The notes under the pieces: model-generated | Databases searched by the model: none | Seen by the model: only the letters and a program-made list of their open reading frames with translations | What the model was told of the DNA's origin: nothing | Origin: Mycobacterium sp. PO1 | Lineage (GTDB): Bacteria > Actinomycetota > Actinomycetes > Mycobacteriales > Mycobacteriaceae | Length of the DNA stretch: 64,000 nt | Assembly (NCBI RefSeq): GCF_017312405.1 | Contig: NZ_BLTG01000046.1 | Location: forward strand, 1-64,000 | Direction of reading: 5' to 3' | Translations under genes and position numbers: made by a program | Shown here: piece by piece, positions 42,063 through 50,378 of the stretch | Position numbering within the stretch: position 1 is the stretch's first letter | Layout: each line of letters starts with the position of its first letter

Positions 42063-43706
42063 ATGTCGGCGGGACTGCTCGACGCATCCGCCCTGCGGGC
42101 GTGGGCGCACAACGCGGTCGCCGACCTGATCAGCCACACCGATGAGATCAACCGGCTCAATGTCTTCCCCGTGGCCGACGCCGACACCGGCACCAACATG
42201 CTGTTCACGATGCGCGCCGCATGGGCGCAGGCCGACGCCCACTCCGAGGCCGACGACGCCTCCACGGTGGCGGCCCGGCTCGCCGACGGGGCGTTGCGCG
42301 GAGCCCGGGGCAACTCAGGGGTGATCCTGTCGCAGATCCTGCGCGGTCTGGCCGACGTGAGCGCCGAGGCGGCCGCGGACCGGGGCGGGGGACTGTCCGA
42401 CATCGACGGGGCCTTGTTGGCAGCGGCGTTCCGGCACGCCGTCGGCCTTGCGGTGACCTCGATGGGCCAGCTCGTCGCGGGCACCATCGTGTCGGTGCTG
42501 CAGGAGGCCGCCTCGGCGGCCGAGGTCGCGGCGGGAACGGGCGCGGTGCTGGCCGAAGTGGTCGCCGAAGCGGGGCGGGCGGCGGCGTCCGCCCTGGAGC
42601 GAACCCCGACCCAACTCGAGGTGCTGGCCGCCGCGGGCGTGGTGGACGCCGGCGGCCGCGGGTTGCTCGTCCTGCTCGACGCGCTGAGCAGGACGTTGAC
42701 CGGTCATGCGCCCCCACGCCCTGCCTACCTGCCCTCCCCGGCCGCGGCCGCTGTCGCACCGGCCGCCCCGGCGTCACCGCAGTTCGAGGTCATGTACCTG
42801 CTCGCCGACTGTGACGCCGACGGCATCGAGAAGCTGCGGGTGCGTCTGGACGAGCTCGGTGACTCCGTCGCGATCGCGGCTTCCGGACTGCGAGCCGGAA
42901 CGCCGGGCCGCTATTCGGTGCATGTGCACGCCGACGATGCCGGCGCGGCCGTCGAGGCGGCCATCGAGGTCGGCACTCCCAGCCGTATCCAGATCACCGC
43001 GTTGAGCGGGGGTGGTGACCGGCATCCGTCAGGCAGCTGGACGCGCGAGCGCGCGGTGCTGGCGGTCGTCGACGGCGACGGGGCCGAGAGCCTGTTCCGT
43101 ACCGAGGGCGCGCAGACGCTGAGAGTGGAGCCCGACGTCCCCATCAGCGCCCATCAGCTGCTCCACGCACTGGTCAACACCGGCGCGGCGCAGGTGATGG
43201 TGTTGCCCAACGGCTACGTCGCCGCCGAGGAGCTGCTGGCGGGCTGGGCCGTCGCGGCCGACTGGGGCATCGACATGGCCCCGATTCCCGCGGCGTCGAT
43301 GGTGCAGGGCCTGGCCGCGCTGGCCGTGCACGATCCCGAACGCCGGTTGGTCGACGACGGGTTCACGATGGCCCGGGCCGCTGGGGGCGCCCGGCACGGA
43401 TCGGTGCGGCTGGCCGCCGAGGAGGCGTTGACGTGGGCGGGCACCTGCCGGCCCGGTGACGGGCTGGGGATCGCCGGTGACGAGGTGGTCATCGTCGGCG
43501 ACGGCCTCGTCGCCGCCGGCGCGGGGCTGATCGACGTGCTGCTGGCCGCGGGTGGTGAGCTGGTCACCGTGCTCACCGGTCACGATGTCGACGAGGACGT
43601 CGGCGCAGCACTGACCGCGCATGTCCGTGAACACCATCCGGGCACGGAGATGGTCACGTTCCACACCGGCCATCTCGGCGACGCGCTGCTGATCGGGGTG
43701 GAGTGA
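42063..43706 (+). CDS. DAK2/DegV-type putative fatty-acid kinase subunit (YloV-like)
   Basis: A 547-residue protein with an N-terminal DAK2 (DhaL-like) nucleotide domain, NRLNVFPVADADTGTNMLFT and GARGNSGVILSQILRGLAD, which bind Mg-ATP, followed by a middle domain and a C-terminal DegV-like half (VVDGDGAESLFRTEGAQTL onwards). Firmicute relatives act as the kinase part of fatty-acid kinase; activity here is inferred. ATG at 42063 has GGAGG upstream and is preferred to GTG 42057. M. tuberculosis carries the region as two annotated frames (Rv2975c/Rv2974c); here it is one intact gene. recG follows after 1 bp. Confidence 0.86.
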   Translation: MSAGLLDASALRAWAHNAVADLISHTDEINRLNVFPVADADTGTNMLFTMRAAWAQADAHSEADDASTVAARLADGALRGARGNSGVILSQILRGLADVSAEAAADRGGGLSDIDGALLAAAFRHAVGLAVTSMGQLVAGTIVSVLQEAASAAEVAAGTGAVLAEVVAEAGRAAASALERTPTQLEVLAAAGVVDAGGRGLLVLLDALSRTLTGHAPPRPAYLPSPAAAAVAPAAPASPQFEVMYLLADCDADGIEKLRVRLDELGDSVAIAASGLRAGTPGRYSVHVHADDAGAAVEAAIEVGTPSRIQITALSGGGDRHPSGSWTRERAVLAVVDGDGAESLFRTEGAQTLRVEPDVPISAHQLLHALVNTGAAQVMVLPNGYVAAEELLAGWAVAADWGIDMAPIPAASMVQGLAALAVHDPERRLVDDGFTMARAAGGARHGSVRLAAEEALTWAGTCRPGDGLGIAGDEVVIVGDGLVAAGAGLIDVLLAAGGELVTVLTGHDVDEDVGAALTAHVREHHPGTEMVTFHTGHLGDALLIGVE

Positions 43707-43707
43707 G

Positions 43708-45996
43708 ATGGCCACACTGGACGACCGCCTCGATTTCGTGCTCGGCAAGAAGGCCGCCGATCAACTCGACGAGTACTTCGGGATCCGGACGGTCGGCGAG
43801 CTGATCCGGTACTTCCCACGCAAGTACAGCGACGCGATGACGACCCGCGGTGAGGGGGAGGCCCTCGACCTCGCCGAGGGCGAACACGTCACGTTCGTCG
43901 ACACCATCACCAGCGCCGAAACCAAATGGACCAATCGGACTCCCAAGCGGGATTTTCTGGTCGTCACGCTGGGGCAGCGGCGCCCGAAGGTCACCGCGAC
44001 GTTCTTCAACCCGCGGTATCTGAAGAAGACGCTCGTCGCCGGCGCCCGCGTCATGCTCTCGGGTGAGGTCGGCTACTACCGCGGGACGATGCAACTGACA
44101 CACCCCGCGTTCATGGTGCTCGGCACCGCAGGCCGAAGGAACATAGGTACCAAGGCGCTGACGTCCGTGGCCACGGCGACGGGGGCTTCCGGAGACGACC
44201 TCCTCGCCGAGTTCGAGAAGGAGTTCTTCCCGATCTACCCGGCGAGTGCCAAGATGCAGACCTGGGAGATCTACGCCTGCGTGCGTCAAGCGCTCGACGT
44301 GTTGGACCCCATCCCGGAGTCATTGCCGAAAACCTATGTGCGCGAACACGCTTTGATGTCGGAGGACGAGGCGCTGCGAGCGATCCACGTCGCCGAGACC
44401 GAGGCTTGCCGCGACCGCGCCATCGAGCGGCTCACCCACGACGAGGCGGTCGGGCTGCAGTGGGGCCTGGTGGTTCGGCGCAACAGTGAGCTCGGTGCGT
44501 CCGCGCCGCAGGCGCCTGTGCGTACGGACGGATTGGTGGCGGCCATGACGGGCCAGTTGCCGTTCGAGCTGACCGCGGGCCAGCGGGAAGTTCTCGAGGT
44601 GATCTCCACCGAGCTCGCCGCGGCACGGCCGATGAACCGGATGCTGCAGGGTGAGGTCGGTTCGGGAAAGACGATCGTCTCGGTGTTGGCGATGCTCCAG
44701 CTCGTCGACGCGGGCTATCAGTGTGCGCTGCTGGCGCCGACGGAAGTCCTTGCCGCCCAGCATGCCCTGTCGATCCGCACCATGCTCGGTGCGCTGGGGA
44801 TGGCCGGTCAGCTCGGGGGAGCCGAGTGCGCCACCCGGGTGGCGTTGTTGACGGGATCGATGACGGCGCAGCAGAAGCGTGAGGTGCGCGACGAGGTGGC
44901 CTCCGGGCAGGCGGGCATCGTCATCGGTACGCACGCCCTGCTGCAGGACACCGTCGAATTCCACCGCCTCGGCATGGTGGTGGTCGACGAGCAGCACCGT
45001 TTCGGTGTCGAGCAGCGGGACCGATTGCGCGCCAAGGCTCCCGAGGGCATCACCCCGCACCTGCTGGTGATGACCGCGACACCGATTCCGCGCACCGTGG
45101 CGCTCACCGTCTACGGCGACCTGGAGACCTCCACGCTGCGGGAGCTGCCGCGGGGCCGCCAGCCGATCACCACCAACACGATCTTCGCCCAGCAGAAGCC
45201 CGCCTGGCTGAGTCGGGCGTGGGCGCGGATCGCCGAGGAAGTCCGCGCCGGACGGCAGGCGTACGTGGTTGCCTCGCGCATCGACGAGAACGACACCGCC
45301 GCCGACGACAAGCCCGCCAATGCCGACAAGGGCACCAAGAGCGCCAAGAAGGCCAAGAACGACAAGAAAGACGACGAGAAGGAACAGGGTCCACCACCGA
45401 TCGCCGTGGTGGACCTCTTCGCCGTGCTGCATCAGGGGCCGCTGGCCGGTCTCCGGTTGGGCCTGATGCACGGGCGATTACCCAGCGACGAGAAGGACGC
45501 CGTCATGGCCGCGTTCCGGGCCGGCGAGATCGACGTGCTGGTGTGCACCACGGTCATCGAAGTCGGCGTCGACGTGCCGAACGCCACCGTGATGGTCGTG
45601 ATGGACGCCGATCGGTTCGGGATCAGCCAGCTGCATCAGCTGCGGGGCCGGATCGGGCGCGGCCAGCACCCCAGCTTGTGTCTGCTGGTGAGCAACCTGC
45701 CCGAGGGTTCGAAAGCGGGCAGGCGTCTGACGGCGGTGGCCGGCACCCAGGACGGGTTCAAACTCGCCGAACTCGACCTGCAGGAGCGCAGTGAGGGTGA
45801 TGTGCTGGGCTTGAGTCAACACGGCCGTCCGATCACGTTGCGATTCCTGTCGCTGTCCGAGCACCGCGAGATCATCGAGGATGCCCGGGACTTGTGTGAA
45901 GCGGTCTACGACTTCAACCCCGGTGACGCCGGGATGGCGTTCCTGTCGGCGCCGTTCACCGATACCGACCGCCTCGATTATCTGGACAAGTCTTGA
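43708..45996 (+). CDS. recG: ATP-dependent DNA helicase RecG
   Basis: Branch-migration helicase that regresses stalled forks. The 762-residue protein has an N-terminal wedge OB domain (about 60-160), then SF2 motifs: Walker A GEVGSGKTIVS, DEQHRFGVEQRDRL (DExH-like), MTATPIPRTVAL, and VCTTVIEVGVDVPNATVMVV with the RIGRGQHPS arginine finger. Between helicase lobes, around residues 530-565, lies a Lys/Asp-rich insertion (TKSAKKAKNDKKDDEKEQG) not typical of E. coli RecG. ATG at 43708; it is coupled to the DAK2 gene upstream and to an HNH gene downstream. Confidence 0.95.
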   Translation: MATLDDRLDFVLGKKAADQLDEYFGIRTVGELIRYFPRKYSDAMTTRGEGEALDLAEGEHVTFVDTITSAETKWTNRTPKRDFLVVTLGQRRPKVTATFFNPRYLKKTLVAGARVMLSGEVGYYRGTMQLTHPAFMVLGTAGRRNIGTKALTSVATATGASGDDLLAEFEKEFFPIYPASAKMQTWEIYACVRQALDVLDPIPESLPKTYVREHALMSEDEALRAIHVAETEACRDRAIERLTHDEAVGLQWGLVVRRNSELGASAPQAPVRTDGLVAAMTGQLPFELTAGQREVLEVISTELAAARPMNRMLQGEVGSGKTIVSVLAMLQLVDAGYQCALLAPTEVLAAQHALSIRTMLGALGMAGQLGGAECATRVALLTGSMTAQQKREVRDEVASGQAGIVIGTHALLQDTVEFHRLGMVVVDEQHRFGVEQRDRLRAKAPEGITPHLLVMTATPIPRTVALTVYGDLETSTLRELPRGRQPITTNTIFAQQKPAWLSRAWARIAEEVRAGRQAYVVASRIDENDTAADDKPANADKGTKSAKKAKNDKKDDEKEQGPPPIAVVDLFAVLHQGPLAGLRLGLMHGRLPSDEKDAVMAAFRAGEIDVLVCTTVIEVGVDVPNATVMVVMDADRFGISQLHQLRGRIGRGQHPSLCLLVSNLPEGSKAGRRLTAVAGTQDGFKLAELDLQERSEGDVLGLSQHGRPITLRFLSLSEHREIIEDARDLCEAVYDFNPGDAGMAFLSAPFTDTDRLDYLDKS

Positions 45997-46706
45997 GTCG
46001 CAGGCAGATCCTGTGGCTGGCGGTTGCGGTTGCGGTGGCCCTGGCCGTGTTCGTCGCCGTCCAGGTCGTCGACGATTCCCGGCAGCCCTCGGAGTTGATC
46101 GCTCAGGCCGACGTCCCCACCGTCGCCCCCGGCGTCGATGTCCTCGCCGGTGTCGCCGAGATCCCCGAGCGGGTACGGGGATACGACTACCGGCGCGACG
46201 CGTTCGGAGAGGCATGGACCGATGAAACCACCGCCCCCGGAGGCTTCAACGGGTGCGACACCCGCAACGACATCCTCGACCGTGACCTGATCGACAAGAC
46301 ATATGTGGCGATCTCACGTTGCCCGACGGCGGTGGCCACCGGGGTGCTGCGCGATCCCTACACCAACTCCACAGTCGCCTTCACCCGTGGTGAACAGACC
46401 GGGGCCGAGGTGCAGATCGATCATCTGGTGCCGCTGGCGCTGGCGTGGGATCTCGGGGCGCGGAACTGGACGGACGAGATGCGGGTGCGTTTCGCCAACG
46501 ATCCCGCGAACCTCATCGCCGTCGCCGGTGATGCCAACCAGGACAAGGGCGACAAGCAGCCCGCGCTGTGGATGCCGCCCAACGAGGCATTCCACTGCCA
46601 GTACGCGATGCAATTCATCGCGGTGTTACGGGGGTACGACCTACCGGTGGACGCCGCGTCGGCGCCGGTGCTGCAGGAGGCTGCGCAGACCTGCCCCGCA
46701 GCGTGA
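45993..46706 (+). CDS. Exported HNH nuclease (DUF1524 family)
   Basis: A 237-residue protein with an N-terminal signal or anchor helix (ILWLAVAVAVALAVFVAVQ) and an extracytoplasmic HNH-type domain: the catalytic VQIDHLVPLALAWDLG, then NDPANLIAVAGDANQDKG and QPALWMPPN, which complete the beta-beta-alpha metal fold. Four cysteines suggest disulfides outside the cell. TTG start overlaps the recG stop (TTGA). Comparable to Rv2972c. Its role may be degradation of external DNA; this is inference. Confidence 0.83.
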   Translation: MSRRQILWLAVAVAVALAVFVAVQVVDDSRQPSELIAQADVPTVAPGVDVLAGVAEIPERVRGYDYRRDAFGEAWTDETTAPGGFNGCDTRNDILDRDLIDKTYVAISRCPTAVATGVLRDPYTNSTVAFTRGEQTGAEVQIDHLVPLALAWDLGARNWTDEMRVRFANDPANLIAVAGDANQDKGDKQPALWMPPNEAFHCQYAMQFIAVLRGYDLPVDAASAPVLQEAAQTCPAA

Positions 46707-46771
46707 GGCCGTGAATATCGCCGGCATCTCAGCAACCCGGCACCGCCGCGACAATGCGGGCGACCCAACCG

Positions 46772-47545
46772 TCATCGTCCACCGATGAACTGCCAGGTGC
46801 CCGCGGCCACCGCGACCGCGATGGCCGTGGCCGCAATGACAGTGCCATAGGCGATCAGGGCCGCTTCGCGCCAGCCGAACAACGACGGCCGTGCCCAGGT
46901 TCTGGTCGGGTGGGCGCCGAATCCGCGGGCCTCCATGGCGGTTGCCAGTTTGGAACCGCGGCGCAGCGCGAAAACCAGCAGGGCGAACGCCTGTCCGAAG
47001 ACGCGCCGAATTCGGTTGGTGTCGGCGACCCCGCGAGCCCGGCGGGCGTAACCGAGATACTGCCAGTCCTGGCGCAGCAGGCCGACCATGCGCAGCCCCG
47101 CCAGCGCTCCGATGACGAAGCGGGCGGGGAGTTTCAGCACCTGCCCCAACCCGTCGGCGAGTTGGGTCGGGCTGACATCGACGAACAACAACACCGACGG
47201 CAGGGCGATGGCAAGCACCCGCAGGAACATCGCGCCCGCAAGCTCGATGGAGCCGTCGCTGACGTTGATCAACAGGAAGTGCCAGTGCACGGTGCCGCTC
47301 GGCTCCCCGTAGAGCAGGTTTGTCAGCGCGGTCAACGCGGCCGCGACGGTGACCACGGCGCCGCGGACCGCTACGGTGCGCAGGCGGATTCTGAGCGCGA
47401 GAAACAGTGGGATCTCCAGCATCAGAGCGGTCAGTGCCGACACCCAGTCGACGCTGAGCACCAACGCCACGGCGATCACCGCTGCCGTCAGCAACGTCGC
47501 GACAGGATTGAGGGCCGGACGGGTTCCGGCATCCAGCGATGTCAC
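46772..47545 (-). CDS. ECF transporter transmembrane subunit (EcfT/YkoC)
   Basis: A 257-residue EcfT protein with about five to six helices and the coupling motifs characteristic of the family: GYARRARGV and AMEARGFGAHPTRT, two Ala-Arg-Gly type helices that dock the ATPases. GTG start overlaps the ATPase stop by 4 bp, so the three transporter genes form a single operon (S subunit, fused ATPases, T subunit). Substrate is probably the thiamine precursor HMP or thiamine, judged from the upstream TPP riboswitch. Confidence 0.9.
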   Translation of the reverse strand: MTSLDAGTRPALNPVATLLTAAVIAVALVLSVDWVSALTALMLEIPLFLALRIRLRTVAVRGAVVTVAAALTALTNLLYGEPSGTVHWHFLLINVSDGSIELAGAMFLRVLAIALPSVLLFVDVSPTQLADGLGQVLKLPARFVIGALAGLRMVGLLRQDWQYLGYARRARGVADTNRIRRVFGQAFALLVFALRRGSKLATAMEARGFGAHPTRTWARPSLFGWREAALIAYGTVIAATAIAVAVAAGTWQFIGGR

Positions 47546-48999
47546 CGCAGCTCCACCCGGTCGTCGGCGAGCAGCTCGACGAACTCGTCATCGTGGGTGG
47601 CGGCGACGACCGCGGTTCCGCCGTCGGCGATTTCGGACAGCAACGCGACGAGCTCGACCCAGGTGCGTCGATCCTGGCCGAAGGTGGGCTCGTCGAGGAC
47701 GATCAACGCCGGCCGGGTGATCAGGACGGTGGCCACGGACAGGCGGCGCTTCTCGCCGCCCGAGAGGGTGTAGGGATTGCGATGCGCGAGGTGGCTCAGG
47801 CGCAGCCGGTCGAGCAGCTCGTCGGCCCGGGCGGCGGCCTCGGTGCTGTTGTGGCGCAGCGCTTTCGGTCCGAGCAGTATCTCGTCGCGCACGCTGCCGG
47901 TCAGGAACTGGTGTTCGGGGTCCTGAAAGACGGTGGCGATGCGGGTGAGCAACTCCTTGGAGCGCCAGCCGATGGGTTCCACACGTCTGGGTGAGGGGGC
48001 GAACTGCGCCTGCGCGCGGAGCCGGCCGCCCTGCGGCGGCAACAAGCCGCCCAGGGTCAGCGCCAGCGTCGATTTCCCGCTGCCGTTACGCCCGGTCACG
48101 GCCATCACCCGGCCCCTGCGGATCTGGAAGTCCAGGCCCGCGCGAACCGGGGCGGCGGGGTAGCCGACTGAGAGGTCGGTGGCGCTCAGCAGGGGGTCGT
48201 CGGCCGCCGGACGGTGCCGGAAGATCCGCGGCGGGGGAGCTCCGGGCACCCAGATCCCGGACTGCAGCAGGTGTTCGCGCTGGCGCGCGATGGTCGGCTC
48301 CGGCGCGCCGTCGGCCACCACCTGACCGTTCGGGCCCAGGACGACGACGCGGTCGACGACGGGCAGCCAGGTCTGGGTGCGGTGCTCCACCACGACCACG
48401 GTGGCGCCGCTGGCTTCGGCGGCCGCGGTCACCGCATCACGGACCTCGAGGACCCCTTCGGAGTCCAGATTCGCGGTGGGCTCGTCGAGCAGGATCAGGC
48501 CCGGATTCATCGCCAGCACCCCGGCGAGTGCCAGGCGCTGCTTCTGACCGCCCGACAGAGTGGAGGTGTCTTGCGATACAGGAAGATTCAGACCCACGGA
48601 GCGAAGGGCGGTGTCGACGCGCGGCCAGATCGCTGCGCGTGGCACCCCGAAGTTCTCCATGCCGAAGGCCACGTCGTCGCCCACCCGCGACAGGATCACC
48701 TGCGAATCCGGGTCCTGCAGCACCATTCCGATGAGCCCGCGTCGATCGGCGGGACGAGATCCGTCGACGAGGAGACGACCCGTCTCGTGTCCCTCGTCGG
48801 CGCCACCCAGCAGCCCGGCAAGGCCCAGCAGCAGAGTGGACTTTCCGGAGCCGGACGGCCCCAACACCAGGACCCGTTGGCCGGCCTCGATGTCGAGGTC
48901 GAGTTCGCTGACCGCCCAAGTGTTCTGCCCGGCGTGCTGCCAACCCCAGTGCTGCGCCGTCACGCGGGCGCCGACGCGGGTGGACGCCGCGGAGGGCAT
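47542..48999 (-). CDS. ECF transporter double ATPase subunit (YkoD-like)
   Basis: A 485-residue protein made of two fused ABC ATPases. The first has Walker A GPSGSGKSTLL, signature LSGGQKQRLALAG and Walker B GLILLDEPTANLD; the second has GRNGSGKSTLALT, LSGGEKRRLSVA and ALIVLDEPTFGQD. The fusion of two ATPase units in one chain is typical of YkoD energising YkoE-type S components. ATG at 48999 overlaps the S-subunit stop by one base. Confidence 0.92.
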   Translation of the reverse strand: MPSAASTRVGARVTAQHWGWQHAGQNTWAVSELDLDIEAGQRVLVLGPSGSGKSTLLLGLAGLLGGADEGHETGRLLVDGSRPADRRGLIGMVLQDPDSQVILSRVGDDVAFGMENFGVPRAAIWPRVDTALRSVGLNLPVSQDTSTLSGGQKQRLALAGVLAMNPGLILLDEPTANLDSEGVLEVRDAVTAAAEASGATVVVVEHRTQTWLPVVDRVVVLGPNGQVVADGAPEPTIARQREHLLQSGIWVPGAPPPRIFRHRPAADDPLLSATDLSVGYPAAPVRAGLDFQIRRGRVMAVTGRNGSGKSTLALTLGGLLPPQGGRLRAQAQFAPSPRRVEPIGWRSKELLTRIATVFQDPEHQFLTGSVRDEILLGPKALRHNSTEAAARADELLDRLRLSHLAHRNPYTLSGGEKRRLSVATVLITRPALIVLDEPTFGQDRRTWVELVALLSEIADGGTAVVAATHDDEFVELLADDRVELR

Positions 49000-49664
49000 C
49001 AGGTGGCGGAACGCGCGAACGCCCGCCCGGACTCGAAGCGGCTCAGGGCGCCGGTCCTGGCCAGGCCTCTGACGACGAACCAGGACAGGACCCCGGCGAT
49101 GACGGCGCCGGAGACCACCGCTGATGCCGTGTAGATGACCGCGAACGCGGTGGTGGCCCCCGGGTACCAGAGGATCAGGTCGTTGACGGCCAACGCGACC
49201 CCGGCCAGCGCGCCGGCGAGGATCGCGACGGGCAGGTTCCACCGCCGGTACAGAAACACGGCGAACACGAGTTCGGCGCCGAGGCCCTGCACGAGCCCCG
49301 ATTCGATGGTCAGCACGCCCCATTGGTTGCCGACCAACGCCGACACAGTAGCCGCGACGACTTCGCCGTACAGTGCTGCGCCTGGCTTGCGGATGACCAG
49401 TGCCGTGAGCACACCGGCGAACAGCCACCCGCCACCGGCGAGCGCTTGCAGGCCGGGCAGCAGTGCGTTCAGCGGCGCGGTGATCGGGCTGTGCGCGACG
49501 TTCCAGATGACGAACACCAATCCGGCCGCGACGGCGAGCACGCTGGCGACCACGATGTCGACCACGCGCCAGCGCAACGACCCGGTGCCGTGAAACGACC
49601 CGGTGCCATGAAAGGACCCGGTGCCGTGAAAAGACCCGGTGTCATCAGGGTGGGGCTGATCCAT
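48999..49664 (-). CDS. ECF transporter substrate-specific subunit (YkoE, thiamine/HMP)
   Basis: A 221-residue S component with five to six helices and YkoE-type sequence: RVVDIVVASVLAVAAGLVFV, GGWLFAGVLTALVIRKPGAA, GLGAELVFAVFLYRRWN and LAVNDLILWYPGATTAFAV. It would bind hydroxymethylpyrimidine or thiamine. The first 30 residues are unusual: four copies of GTGSFH encoded by 18-bp repeats precede the first helix. ATG at 49664 has the ribosome-binding site GGGAG, which is the 3' strand of the TPP riboswitch. Confidence 0.88.
   Translation of the reverse strand: MDQPHPDDTGSFHGTGSFHGTGSFHGTGSLRWRVVDIVVASVLAVAAGLVFVIWNVAHSPITAPLNALLPGLQALAGGGWLFAGVLTALVIRKPGAALYGEVVAATVSALVGNQWGVLTIESGLVQGLGAELVFAVFLYRRWNLPVAILAGALAGVALAVNDLILWYPGATTAFAVIYTASAVVSGAVIAGVLSWFVVRGLARTGALSRFESGRAFARSAT
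49578..49647 (-). repeat. 18-bp tandem repeat at the 5' end of ykoE
   Basis: Units start at 49578, 49596, 49614 and 49632 (last degenerate) with consensus CGACCCGGTGCCGTGAAA, encoding GTGSFH on the minus strand. It lies between the start codon and the first transmembrane helix. Confidence 0.85.
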
Positions 49665-49668
49665 CACA

Positions 49669-49760
49669 TCTCCCTACGCCGGCATTACCCGGTCAGGTTC
49701 GTACGGTCGACGGCCGTCAGCCGTCCTCTCAGCGCACTCGGTGTGCACTCCCGTGTGGAA
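49669..49760 (-). promoter_or_regulatory. TPP riboswitch (THI element)
   Basis: On the minus strand the conserved blocks appear in order: GGGAGTGC, GCGCTGAGAGG (the CTGAGA pyrimidine sensor), ACCTGACCGGGTAATGCCGG and GCGTAGGGA. The last block contains the ribosome-binding site of ykoE, so TPP binding would hide it and stop translation. A TAGCTT -10-like box (49767-49772) places the transcription start at the riboswitch 5' end. Confidence 0.93.
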
Positions 49761-49809
49761 CCTCCCAAGCTACTGCAGAGCGCGAAGATGGCGCCACGCC
49801 GGGCATCGG

Positions 49810-50367
49810 TCACCGCCGGTGAAAGCTCCAGGACCACCCGGCGCCGGTCTCGACCGCGGTGACGTCGGCGGCCGCCTGGGGCGCGAACTCGCTGATGAAC
49901 TGCTCCTCCTGAGCCGCCCAGCGGTCCCAGTGCGGGCGGTAGGTGTCGCCGTCGCGGTGCAGGGCGCGACGGCGGCGCACCTCGTCGGGGGCGGTCACCC
50001 AGATGCCGAGATCGGCCAGCTCGCGATGCGCGGCGGACAGCGCGCCGACCCCCTCCACGATGAGTCGGGTGCCGGGCTCGACCGTGTGCCAGGGTCCGGG
50101 GGCGCCGGTGGCCCAGTCCCACTGGCGCCATCGTCCCGGGTGACCGTGTGCGCGGGGTGCGAGTAGTCGGGTGCCGACGTGCTCGACCGCCCACGCCAGC
50201 CCGTCCCAGCCCGGGTAGATGTCGTCGAGGCGGACGACCGAACTGGCCGACCACCGCCGCTGCAGGTGGTCGGCCAGCGTCGACTTTCCCGCGCCCGACC
50301 GTCCGTCGATCAGCACGGTCGTCGCGTCGGCGGCGACGAGGCTGACGACCAGATCGTCGGGGGTCAC
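49810..50367 (-). CDS. P-loop kinase-like ATPase, uridine kinase-like
   Basis: A 185-residue P-loop protein: Walker A in VLIDGRSGAGKSTLADHLQ, then VVRLDDIYPGWDGLAW (the LDD-x-Y pattern of uridine/AAA kinases), LIVEGVGALSA and a lid-like DEVRRRRALHRDGDTYRPHW. It is predicted to phosphorylate a small metabolite, but the substrate is unknown. GTG start at 50367, 11 bp after the MBL-rhodanese gene, so it is likely the third gene of the sulfur operon or merely co-oriented. Confidence 0.75.
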   Translation of the reverse strand: MTPDDLVVSLVAADATTVLIDGRSGAGKSTLADHLQRRWSASSVVRLDDIYPGWDGLAWAVEHVGTRLLAPRAHGHPGRWRQWDWATGAPGPWHTVEPGTRLIVEGVGALSAAHRELADLGIWVTAPDEVRRRRALHRDGDTYRPHWDRWAAQEEQFISEFAPQAAADVTAVETGAGWSWSFHRR

Positions 50368-50378
50368 GTCCGCGAACC

